A stretch of DNA of 20,524 bases from JAYEID01 sp964581885 (GTDB taxonomy: Bacteria > Patescibacteriota > WWE3 > JAUXAW01 > JAYEID01), in contig CAZOPS010000011.1 of the NCBI GenBank assembly GCA_964581885.1, positions 1 to 20,524 on the forward strand, read 5' to 3'. Positions 6,273 through 14,329 of the stretch are shown here, piece after piece. Position 1 is the stretch's first letter; every line of letters begins with the position of its first letter. The translations under genes and the position numbers were made by a program. Under the pieces are notes generated by a model. That model was not told the origin of the DNA. It saw nothing but the letters and a program-made list of their open reading frames with translations, and ran no database searches.

Positions 6273-8822
6273 TCACTCTTCCCGGACCTTCACAACAAAA
6301 TGAAGTTTGGCAGCCTCAATAAGAAAAAAGTTAAGGATTATCACAATTACAACCAAACCCCACAAAGCACCAGGCAAGGGACCCACTTTAAGAAGTTGTT
6401 GTAGTGGATAGAAATATAATGCAACAATTACAGAAATGAAACCGCCCACAACCGAAGCTATGAGCAATAGATTTGAAAAAATATTGTAATGGAAAACAGA
6501 TCGATTAAGTGCTGCACAGGAAAAAACATAAAACAGCGAGTTAAGACTAAACACAGTAAAAATAAAGGAACGCACAGTAAACAAATCATAACCACCCCGA
6601 AGAAGCAACCAAAACAAAATTAAAAATCCAATATCATCAATCAATCCAATGAGTAAAACCAATATCTTCATTCCCCGATTCAAAATAGGCTCATTTTTCT
6701 GCCGGGGAGGTTTGCTCATTACTTCCTCTTCGCCGGGATCAAAAGCAAGAGCAACGCCTGGAAACCCATCTTCTACAAAGTTTATCCAAAGAATTTGTGC
6801 TGGTAGGATTGGCAACGGCCAGCCAAAAATAATACTTCCACTAACCAAAAGTATTTCCTGAAAGGAATCCGAAAGCAGATAAAAAACAACTTCCCGTATA
6901 TTTTCAAAAACTACCCGACCCTGCTCTACTGCGGCAACAATCGTTCTAAAATTATCATCAGTTAAAACTAAATCAGCTGCCTCTTTAGCAACATCTGTTC
7001 CCGACCCCAAAGCTATACCAATGTCCGCAAACTTAAGCGCTGGGGCATCATTGATACCATCACCTGTCATTGCTACCACATCGCCGTTAGCACGCAACGC
7101 ATTTAAAATACGCACTTTATGCCGCGGTTCCACCCGGGCAAAGATTCCTATCTGATTAACCCGCTTTTGCAATGACTCATCAGACATATCATCTAACTCA
7201 ACACCCTCCACCACCCGTTGCTCCTCTACATTTAAGCCGACCTCATTAGCGACACTAAGAGCAGTTAACTTATGATCGCCTGTTACCATAATAATCCTAA
7301 TGCCTGCATTTCTACACTTTTCTACAGCCTCACTAACCTTCGGCCTAACTGGATCAGAAAAACCAACAAAACCCAAAAAGGTAAATCCGTGCCCCGCATC
7401 CTCCCGAGATTTCAAGTCTTGCCCATCAGTCTTGTATGCAAATCCTAAAACACGAAAACCCTCTCTTGCCCACTGGTTGATTTTTTTCATATGTTTTTCC
7501 TTTTCTTCAGCAGACGTATTACACTTTGAAAGAACAACTTCAGGCGCACCTTTTATAAACAGTACCTCAGTAGGTATTGAGCTCCCCTTCTCTTCATGTT
7601 TACTTCCTAAATCTTCCCTCCTACTAGCAGCCACAGCCACATATTTACGCTCGGAATCAAAAGGGATTTTTGTTTCCTTCTCGTAAGAACCAATATCCCT
7701 TACCTGGTCCCCAAAAGCTTCCAGCAAGGCTTTGTCAATCTGACCCTGTCCCTCGTTGCAAAGAACCGCAGCCAACTTACCCAACTCCTCCTGAGAAAAA
7801 CTCCAACGCTGCACAGCTAACCGGCCCTCAGTGAGGGTACCAGTCTTATCCGCACAAATAACACTGGCCGAACCCAAAGTTTCCGCTGCTTGCAAACTTC
7901 GAACCAGCCCACCTCTCCGAGAAAGCCGTTGCATCCCTAAGGCAAGAACAATAGTAAGTGTTGCTGGCAACCCTTCTGGAACAGAAGCAACAGCTAAGGC
8001 TAGAGAGGTCATTAACAAATCAGAAATGGGTAGTCCCCTTATCATCCCCAAGAAAAAAACCACTGCAGAAGCAGCTGTTAGGCCAACAGCAACAGTTTTT
8101 CCCAAACGTGCCAAGCTTTGTTGAAGTGGCGTCCTCTCTTCCTTAACACCACGCATCATTTCAGCAATCCTACCCAACTCTGTCCTTTCTCCAGTTTTTA
8201 CAACCACAAACCTACCTTTCCCTCCACTAACAAGTGTCCCGGCATATACCATATTAGAGCGGTCCGCAAGTACAACACTCCCTTCTAAAGCCCCTGAATC
8301 CTTAGAAGAAGGTATTGACTCACCTGTTAACGCTGCTTCATTAACTTCCAAGTTCTGAGCTAAAATTATTCTCCCATCGGCAGGAATCTTATCTCCAGCC
8401 TCCAGCAAAACAATATCTCCCGGAACAAGCTCAGTAGCATCAATTTCAGACACAGTCCCGCCACGGCGGACCCGCACCTGGGGACGAACAAGTTCCCTTA
8501 ATTTCCTCAAGGCCTTACTCGCCTTGTATTCCTGCAAAAAACCAACCACGGCACTCACAGCTAGAGCAGCAAAAATAATAATAAAGTCACTCTCATAACC
8601 AACAATGAGGGAAACAAGACCAGCTAGAGCTAAAATAACTGCAAAGGGGCTCTTGAATTGAGACAAAAAAAGTTTCACAAAAGAAAACCTCGGACCTCGA
8701 GGCAACTTGTTAAGACCATATTCCTTTAGCCTACCTGTTGCTTCCCCCTCCGACAGGCCGTACTTACTAGTTTCCAAGCTCCTCAAAACATCTGGAACTT
8801 TTTGAAGGTAATAATCATCCAT
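6273..8822 (-). CDS. P2-type cation-transporting ATPase (Ca2+-ATPase-like)
   Basis: An ATP-driven ion pump of the inner membrane, 849 residues. Seen in order: N-terminal cation-ATPase domain (about 1-60), LTGES at 165-169 in the actuator domain, PEGLP at 282-286 in TM4, phosphorylation site DKTGTLT with Asp325, nucleotide-binding KGAPE at 424-428, MVTGDHKLTA near 512-521, MTGDGINDAPAL at 585-596, and six further helices. The set of motifs is complete, so it should be active. Aligned by eye with SERCA, Glu309, Glu771, Asn796 and Asp800 are kept (Glu283, Glu656, Asn681, Asp685). Asn768 is replaced by Ser653 and Thr799 by Glu684, so the ion bound at site I may differ. Calcium is the first guess; manganese or another cation is possible. 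No clear ribosome binding site is seen. Confidence 0.93.
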   Translation of the reverse strand: MDDYYLQKVPDVLRSLETSKYGLSEGEATGRLKEYGLNKLPRGPRFSFVKLFLSQFKSPFAVILALAGLVSLIVGYESDFIIIFAALAVSAVVGFLQEYKASKALRKLRELVRPQVRVRRGGTVSEIDATELVPGDIVLLEAGDKIPADGRIILAQNLEVNEAALTGESIPSSKDSGALEGSVVLADRSNMVYAGTLVSGGKGRFVVVKTGERTELGRIAEMMRGVKEERTPLQQSLARLGKTVAVGLTAASAVVFFLGMIRGLPISDLLMTSLALAVASVPEGLPATLTIVLALGMQRLSRRGGLVRSLQAAETLGSASVICADKTGTLTEGRLAVQRWSFSQEELGKLAAVLCNEGQGQIDKALLEAFGDQVRDIGSYEKETKIPFDSERKYVAVAASRREDLGSKHEEKGSSIPTEVLFIKGAPEVVLSKCNTSAEEKEKHMKKINQWAREGFRVLGFAYKTDGQDLKSREDAGHGFTFLGFVGFSDPVRPKVSEAVEKCRNAGIRIIMVTGDHKLTALSVANEVGLNVEEQRVVEGVELDDMSDESLQKRVNQIGIFARVEPRHKVRILNALRANGDVVAMTGDGINDAPALKFADIGIALGSGTDVAKEAADLVLTDDNFRTIVAAVEQGRVVFENIREVVFYLLSDSFQEILLVSGSIIFGWPLPILPAQILWINFVEDGFPGVALAFDPGEEEVMSKPPRQKNEPILNRGMKILVLLIGLIDDIGFLILFWLLLRGGYDLFTVRSFIFTVFSLNSLFYVFSCAALNRSVFHYNIFSNLLLIASVVGGFISVIVALYFYPLQQLLKVGPLPGALWGLVVIVIILNFFLIEAAKLHFVVKVREE

Positions 8823-8845
8823 ATAAATAAAACAAAAACCTACAA

Positions 8846-10645
8846 TTAAGCGTACTGCAGTTCATAAATCTCCTTAATTTCCCCCACTGTAGTTATATTG
8901 GAAAGACTTTTATCACTGCGCCAGCGAACAAAACGAGGAAATCTTAATGCATAACCCAAGCCGTCCTCATCTCCCATACCTGCTGTATGAGCCGGGCTGC
9001 GCGTTATCTCATCAGCCTGGACCTCGACAATTATTTCCGTCTCGGTCCACACATCGGGAACAAGTTCTTTACTCAAAAAAACATCTCTGGGCTTCTCTGA
9101 AAGCTCTTTTTCATCACATATTTCCTTCACTTTCCGCCAGTCCTCATCACTTAACCCCGTACCAATCTTGGCAATACTTTCAATTCTGCCCCTTTCCGCG
9201 TTATAAACTCCTGCAAGGAAGGCGCCAATACCTAACTCGGAACGCCTCCCCTTACCTCCGTAATAACCAAGAATAACCACGTCTATAGTATCTTCCAATT
9301 TCCCTTTTCTTTCTCGCTTGTATTTTATCCAGGTGTATCCGCGACTGCCCGCCTCGTAGGTAGATTCTAGGTCCTTAACCACCAGCCCCTCCAGCCCTTG
9401 TTCAATAGCTTGGCGTCTTAACTTCCTCAAAGTCTCAGCATTGGTAACCAATTCTTGAGAAGCAAGCTGCAAAGTATCGTTATCTTTCTGCAATATATCT
9501 TCAAGCGTAGACCTCCGAGAAGCTAAGCTTTTTTCTAAATAACTCTCGCCATTCAAAAACAAAATATCAAAGACAAAGAACTTAAGGGGAATCTCAGCAG
9601 CCTTCTCAACCACGTTATACTTACGCCGTCTCTTTATAGTTTGCTGAAAAGGCAAAAACTCGCCGGTATTAGGATCATAGGCAATCGCCTCTCCATCTAA
9701 AATAATAGATTCAACACCCAGATTATCTGCTGCTCTTATTATTTCTGGAAACATGTGGGTAGTATCTTCCAAGTTGCGCGTAAAGGTATTAATAAGAAAA
9801 TCGGGTTTCTTCTCTTTCGCTAAACCTAAGTCTATTTGCCCCTTATTGTTAACCCGTTGACTCCGGTCTAAGTGTAATTGAACTCTGGTACCATCTAACT
9901 TATACTCAGCAGCGGCCCTACCACCCATCCGCTCCATAATTTTTTCTGCTGTCTTCTCCCTCTGACACAAAGCGGGTTGAATAGGAACTCCTACCTGAAC
10001 AGAAATATCCTCTATTCCCTGCATACCGCCCTCCTTAAACTTTTTTGCAATCATCCCTATATCTGGATGAATAAAATACTTTTCTTCAATCTTGTGCTTT
10101 AAAGATTTGTCCCCCACCACCATCCAAGAAAGAGCTTCAATTAAAGTTTTTTCAGCAAATCCTAACCGCAAATTACCCAAAACAGTTCTCACCGCGTATT
10201 TTGCTGAAACAGAATCTATGCTTTCTAACAATTCCGAAAGTTTGTTAACTTTCCTTTTCTGCGAGCCCTCTCCCTTCTCCAAAGCTACACTTTCCAATTC
10301 CTTATAAACCTGAGCCACGTTTTTTCCTTGGTCCCTTAAATTCCTCTCAGAAGAAAGATCCTCTGCAACCGTACCTAAATCTCCCTGTTGCTTAAAAGCA
10401 GTCTCTACCTTCTCCTCCCCTACTCCATAGGTAACTGCCAGTACCTTAAAAAGCATCTTCTCAGCTAATCCGAATTCCAATGATTGGTACAGAGGACGCA
10501 ATCGACCTACTGAAAGATAAGCGATTAGAGGAGTTTCAGACAAATCTGCCCCCGCAAAGAGGGTTGCCAACTGCTCAACCATCTTAGTCATAGAAGTCGT
10601 CTTCTCCAACTTTTGAAAGTGTTTACAAAGACCGGAAAATTTCAT
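8846..10645 (-). CDS. lig: ATP-dependent DNA ligase, archaeal type
   Basis: Seals nicks in duplex DNA through an enzyme-AMP intermediate. The 599 residues show an N-terminal DNA-binding domain (about 1-215), motif I AEYKLDG with the adenylated Lys249, motif III FFVFDILFLNG at 356-366, motif IV EGLVVKDL at 419-426, motif V WIKYKRE at 439-445 and a C-terminal OB domain ending around RFPRFVRWRSDK. Length and layout are those of archaeal and eukaryotic replicative ligase I, not of NAD-dependent bacterial LigA nor of the short phage or LigD types. It lies 46 bases downstream of the Fic gene. In a bacterium it could replace or supplement LigA; horizontal origin from archaea is a reasonable inference. 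Confidence 0.95.
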   Translation of the reverse strand: MKFSGLCKHFQKLEKTTSMTKMVEQLATLFAGADLSETPLIAYLSVGRLRPLYQSLEFGLAEKMLFKVLAVTYGVGEEKVETAFKQQGDLGTVAEDLSSERNLRDQGKNVAQVYKELESVALEKGEGSQKRKVNKLSELLESIDSVSAKYAVRTVLGNLRLGFAEKTLIEALSWMVVGDKSLKHKIEEKYFIHPDIGMIAKKFKEGGMQGIEDISVQVGVPIQPALCQREKTAEKIMERMGGRAAAEYKLDGTRVQLHLDRSQRVNNKGQIDLGLAKEKKPDFLINTFTRNLEDTTHMFPEIIRAADNLGVESIILDGEAIAYDPNTGEFLPFQQTIKRRRKYNVVEKAAEIPLKFFVFDILFLNGESYLEKSLASRRSTLEDILQKDNDTLQLASQELVTNAETLRKLRRQAIEQGLEGLVVKDLESTYEAGSRGYTWIKYKRERKGKLEDTIDVVILGYYGGKGRRSELGIGAFLAGVYNAERGRIESIAKIGTGLSDEDWRKVKEICDEKELSEKPRDVFLSKELVPDVWTETEIIVEVQADEITRSPAHTAGMGDEDGLGYALRFPRFVRWRSDKSLSNITTVGEIKEIYELQYA

Positions 10646-10670
10646 CTAACTTTAATAACTTGAAAAAGCT

Positions 10671-10692
10671 AAAAAACAGAAAGATTCTCTCT
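10671..10692 (-). terminator. Weak intrinsic-terminator-like hairpin after the Fic gene
   Basis: On the minus strand, starting at the last base of the Fic stop codon, a six-base stem with one G-U pair (10678-10692, loop of three) is followed by G and six T (10671-10676). The stem is AT-rich and of low stability, so termination would be partial at best. Confidence 0.28.
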
Positions 10693-11738
10693 TAAGCTGC
10701 TAATTCATAGCGTGCAGACTTTGTTTTTCCTTTCTTGATCAAAATACCTTTATCTACAAGGTCCCTGATATCCCGAAGAATGGTATCATCTGAATAATCT
10801 GGAAACAGATTTTGCCAGTCTTTATTCTTGATCTGCCCATAATCGTTCACAAACAAGATTATCTTCTCTTGGCGCGGATTTAGTTTTACTTGACCAGCAG
10901 CCTCTTTTAAATTCGCGTCCCGGCTTAAACTTAACACTCTTTCCTGCACTCTATTAAACTCAATTGCGAGTCCTAAAGTAAAATATTCCAGCCACTTAGT
11001 ATAATCACCCTCCGAATCCAAAACACTTTTTATTGCCTCGTAATAACCACGCGCGTCTCGGTCATAATACTCCTCCATACTAAAAAGGCTTTTTATATCG
11101 TAACCATCTAAAGACAAACTCAAAGTAGAAAGGATACGAGAAGTGCGCCCATTACCCTCGTAGAAAGGGTGAATAAGCACCAACCAAGTATGCAGCAAAC
11201 CTGCTTTAAGAACAGGATGAACTTGAGCAGACTGGTTTTTAACCCACTGAGAAAGTTCCCGCATATAACCTGGAACTTCCTCTGGTGTGGGCCACTCTAA
11301 AACTTTTTCCATAGTTTTTGTATTACGGCTAAAAGCTCCTGTCTTTCGGTATTTTCCTCTATATTCATCCTCAATTATATTTTTGGTTATAATGGCATTA
11401 AGCTCCCTTACTACTTCCTCATTAATTACTGTTTCCGGATCAATCTCTTCCATATAAGAAATTGCGTCGCGGTAGTTCAATACCTCCTGAATATCACGCT
11501 CTCGAGCAATAACGGTATGACTCTCTCCTTTATCAAGAATTTCTTTCACCTCCGTAAAGTTCAAGGGGTTACCTTCTAGAGAAGTTGCATAGTGAACCGA
11601 ACGCTCCACAGCCTCTTTCTTAAACCGACGTTCCCATAAAGGCACCATAGGCGCATTATCAATAACTTCTTTCGCAGCCTCGATTCGACTCACATTTATT
11701 AAAATATTATTTGTTATTTCAAACTCTGGTTTATACAT
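10692..11738 (-). CDS. Fic family protein with C-terminal winged helix
   Basis: Fic enzymes transfer AMP (or another phosphate-containing group) from a nucleotide to a hydroxyl of a target protein. The 348 residues contain HPFYEGNGRTSR at 190-201 with catalytic His190. The usual HPFxDGNGR has Glu here in place of Asp, a variant known in the family. An N-terminal inhibitory helix motif, ATSLEGN (51-57, Glu55), resembles the S/TxxxEG/N sequence of class II Fic proteins, so self-inhibition is expected. A winged-helix-like domain occupies about 287-346. The gene starts eight bases after the ABC-like gene and should be co-transcribed with it. The target is unknown; no antitoxin gene is adjacent, consistent with built-in inhibition. 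Confidence 0.93.
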   Translation of the reverse strand: MYKPEFEITNNILINVSRIEAAKEVIDNAPMVPLWERRFKKEAVERSVHYATSLEGNPLNFTEVKEILDKGESHTVIARERDIQEVLNYRDAISYMEEIDPETVINEEVVRELNAIITKNIIEDEYRGKYRKTGAFSRNTKTMEKVLEWPTPEEVPGYMRELSQWVKNQSAQVHPVLKAGLLHTWLVLIHPFYEGNGRTSRILSTLSLSLDGYDIKSLFSMEEYYDRDARGYYEAIKSVLDSEGDYTKWLEYFTLGLAIEFNRVQERVLSLSRDANLKEAAGQVKLNPRQEKIILFVNDYGQIKNKDWQNLFPDYSDDTILRDIRDLVDKGILIKKGKTKSARYELAA

Positions 11739-11746
11739 AAACTAAT

Positions 11747-13522
11747 CTATTCCTCTCGTAATGATATTTCTGATACCTTCCCACTACTTACTCTAAATAA
11801 ACGGTCAAACATACTAGCTTCTTCCAATCCATGCAAAGTGACAACAAGAGTCCGTCCCCCAATAAAATCTAGCATGTTTCTAAATATCCGTCTCCTCTTT
11901 ACACTATCGACCAAAGAAAGGGGCTCATCCATAAAAAATACGGAACGATTCCGATACAAACAACGAGCTAGGGCTATTCGCTGCCAGTGCGCCGCCGAAA
12001 GCTCCACACCTCCTCTTTGAACTCTCCCCAAAATTTGAGAATCAGTTATTCCTTCCCTAGCTACCCACCTATCCAAAAGGGTAACACGAAGTACTTCGTT
12101 ATAAAGACTTCGATTAAAATCTCGTCCTGCATCGGAAATTACAATACTCTTCCTCAAGCTCATATTATAGCGAATAGAATTTTCAAAAAGGGCACTTATC
12201 TTGCTTTTTAACTCCCCGCGTGCTAAAGATTTTATAGAAATATTGTCATAATGAATATCACCCAAAGTAATTTTATATAATCCACACAATAGCCGAAGCA
12301 GTGTGGTTTCACCAGAACCATCAGGACCTATCATTGCAACCTTCTCCCCCGCACCAATAGAAAAAGAAACGTCACGAAGGGTCGGTTCCTCACGCCCTGA
12401 ATATGTAAATGTTAAGCTCTCTACTTGAATTGAAGGTATTCCCGGACCCAACCTCTCATCTCCTGTACTAACATCTCCAAAACCTTCAAAACTAAGTAAA
12501 TCGTAATAGTCGCAAATGTAATTCGCATTGGCACCAATAGCAGAAAGGCGGTCAAAAAAGTATAGTGAGGCATCGTATAAATTCAACATATACCGAAACG
12601 CCGCCTGAAATGTACCAATAGTCAAATCTCGGATTAAAGTAAGCACAACCAAACTAATCAAAAGGACACGAAAAACAATTTGACCCCCCAGCGAGAAAGA
12701 AAAACCCTTTATATATTGATCAAATTCTTTTCGCAGAACACCCTCACTAAGCTCCCTCGCAACAGTATTTCTGGATTCATAAAGAAAATCAAAAGACCTA
12801 TTCACCTTGAGCTCTGGAAAGTTACGAAGCCTAATAACCTGATTATAAAGATTGTTTATAAACTTATTTTTCTCCACTACACCCTCCAAAAAACCGCGCT
12901 TTCTCTTCTTTGCACCGTACTTATAAACAACCTCGGGAATAACGGGAATAATAGCACCAAGCGGTAAAAGTGGATGAATTTTTACAATAAAAAAAGTAGC
13001 ACTGAGGACTTTAATCAAACTGTGAATAACCTGTCGGGAGCGAATGTAAGTATCCCAGATTCTACTTGCAGCGTAAGTATTTACATTTGAAAAAAGGTCC
13101 TGGAATTCAGAACTTTCCACATCGCCCATGTTTAGACTCGAAATTTTCCTAATTATACTATCGGGAAAGACTTGGTCACGAAAAATGGTTTGGAGCCCTT
13201 TTTGCAAATATGTCTTAACAGACTTGAAAAAATTAATAAGTACCCAAATTAGGAAAAGAAAAAGAAAATACCTAAAAGAAGACGAAGCGAAATAAGTGCG
13301 AAGGGAAAACTCAGCTTGCGAGCGCACATATTTAACAGTCTCGTCCAAAAACCGCCCAAAAACCATAATTTCATACATAACCAAAAAGGCATCGGCAAAA
13401 AAGCATAAAGCTTCAAAGACCGCAGCCCTTGGCCCAGTCTGGTAAATTAGGTTGAGCGCCCGCAGAGTATTAACAATCTTCTTTTTTCGTCGGTGAGTAA
13501 GAAAAGGCAGGTTATCTAACAC
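11747..13522 (-). CDS. ABC transporter-like protein with degenerate ATPase motifs
   Basis: 591 residues with the layout of an exporter half-transporter: a membrane domain (about 1-340, hydrophobic segments near 36-56, 84-100, 168-200 and 273-300) and a nucleotide-binding domain (about 364-585). The ATPase motifs are altered. Walker A reads GPDGSGETT (399-407), with Glu405 where the essential lysine should be. The Q-loop position reads FEN (Glu447) instead of FQ. The signature LSGGQ reads LSAAH (508-512). Walker B (FFMDE, 529-533), the D-loop (SLVD) and the H-loop His564 are kept. The reading frame is intact throughout. It may be a non-hydrolysing scaffold, a regulatory half of a heterodimer, or a recently inactivated pump. 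Start is GTG at 13522; an in-frame stop lies four codons upstream. The substrate is unknown. Confidence 0.88.
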   Translation of the reverse strand: MLDNLPFLTHRRKKKIVNTLRALNLIYQTGPRAAVFEALCFFADAFLVMYEIMVFGRFLDETVKYVRSQAEFSLRTYFASSSFRYFLFLFLIWVLINFFKSVKTYLQKGLQTIFRDQVFPDSIIRKISSLNMGDVESSEFQDLFSNVNTYAASRIWDTYIRSRQVIHSLIKVLSATFFIVKIHPLLPLGAIIPVIPEVVYKYGAKKRKRGFLEGVVEKNKFINNLYNQVIRLRNFPELKVNRSFDFLYESRNTVARELSEGVLRKEFDQYIKGFSFSLGGQIVFRVLLISLVVLTLIRDLTIGTFQAAFRYMLNLYDASLYFFDRLSAIGANANYICDYYDLLSFEGFGDVSTGDERLGPGIPSIQVESLTFTYSGREEPTLRDVSFSIGAGEKVAMIGPDGSGETTLLRLLCGLYKITLGDIHYDNISIKSLARGELKSKISALFENSIRYNMSLRKSIVISDAGRDFNRSLYNEVLRVTLLDRWVAREGITDSQILGRVQRGGVELSAAHWQRIALARCLYRNRSVFFMDEPLSLVDSVKRRRIFRNMLDFIGGRTLVVTLHGLEEASMFDRLFRVSSGKVSEISLREE

Positions 13523-13733
13523 ATATTTAGCTTACGGGAATTATGAAAGAATTACAAGCTCCAAAAGGAGGTGATGACCTCAGATTGAACAGGTTTTAGG
13601 GAAAATTGGTGGAAAGTTTTTGCAACCCTAGAAGACAGAGCGATGACCCCTCTCCTCTCAACCCTTAACTTTCTTAACTCTTAATATCTAACACGTAACG
13701 AATAGCTATTTACTAACTGCTTATTATGCACAA
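13523..13733. other. Intergenic leader region upstream of the ABC-like gene
   Basis: This 211-base gap separates the 2'-5' RNA ligase-like gene from the ABC-like gene. On the plus strand AAAAGGAGGTGAT (13563-13575) copies a near-full-length Shine-Dalgarno sequence. On the transcribed minus strand it therefore copies the 3' end of 16S rRNA. Two short hairpins sharing bases can form here: CTCC with GGAG (13559-13562 with 13567-13570) and GAGGT with ACCTC (13568-13572 with 13577-13581). Around 13660-13700 there are imperfect CTTAACT repeats. No credible ORF follows the Shine-Dalgarno copy. Confidence 0.4.
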
Positions 13734-14285
13734 TCAACTACTGCCAAAACTAAACCTAGACAAGGTACTATACTCGGCACCTTTGGGAAGCAATCTGCTT
13801 CTCTTCAAAGCAATAGAGGCTACATCCACGGAAAATGCTTCCACCCCAAAATCACGGGAAATAGATACAGAACCAGACTTTACTCTAGCCAAAGTTATGT
13901 GAGGTGGTTTAAGGGATGTGTACTCAATGCCGGCCTTGCACAGAGAAGCAGAAACAACTTGTTGCAACCTACTAAACTTAGCAACGCCTTGCTTCGCCTT
14001 AAAAATAATTACCCGAGGATTCTTAGAATTGGGATAACACTGAACTTCTGAAAAATAAATGGTAAATGCCTCCAACCCTGCTGCTGCAGCAGAAATAGCG
14101 TTATTTAAACACTCAAACCGCTCTTCTCCTACATCTCCCACAAAGACAATTGTAATGTGAAAATCCTTCGAAGACAACCACCGCACATTACCTTCAATCC
14201 TACAACTCTTGCGCAGTTTCTTCTGAATATCAAACAACTTTTCTCTTTTCTCCTGCAATAGGTCGACAGCTAGAAAAACACGCAT
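13734..14285 (-). CDS. thpR: RNA 2',3'-cyclic phosphodiesterase (2'-5' RNA ligase family)
   Basis: A member of the 2H phosphoesterase family, which opens 2',3'-cyclic phosphate ends of RNA and can join tRNA halves with 2'-5' bonds in vitro. Both HxTx motifs are present: FHITIVFVGDV (His43, Thr45) and PHITLARVK (His129, Thr131), numbered from the ATG. The start MRVFLAVDL at 14285 is the usual family N-terminus. Two TTG codons lie directly before it in frame and could add two residues, but ATG is preferred. About 183 residues, a normal length. It follows recF by 44 bases, and a 211-base gap comes after it, so it probably ends the ftsH-recF run. Confidence 0.92.
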   Translation of the reverse strand: MRVFLAVDLLQEKREKLFDIQKKLRKSCRIEGNVRWLSSKDFHITIVFVGDVGEERFECLNNAISAAAAGLEAFTIYFSEVQCYPNSKNPRVIIFKAKQGVAKFSRLQQVVSASLCKAGIEYTSLKPPHITLARVKSGSVSISRDFGVEAFSVDVASIALKRSRLLPKGAEYSTLSRFSFGSS

Positions 14286-14329
14286 CAACAAATACTGACA
14301 CTAATTGGTACAAACAAAGTTACTTTTAA

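Noticed and set aside
7300..7686. A 128-codon plus-strand frame inside the P-type ATPase gene
   Set aside because: Shadow of a clear minus-strand gene with all motifs intact; the translation matches no family.
8846..10645. NAD-dependent ligase or LigD-type ligase
   Set aside because: The KLDG adenylation motif sits near residue 249 after a large N-terminal DNA-binding domain, and no BRCT, zinc finger, polymerase or nuclease domain is present.
13563..13590. A plus-strand gene starting after the strong Shine-Dalgarno sequence
   Set aside because: The adjacent ATG gives only four codons before a stop, and no other start is properly spaced.
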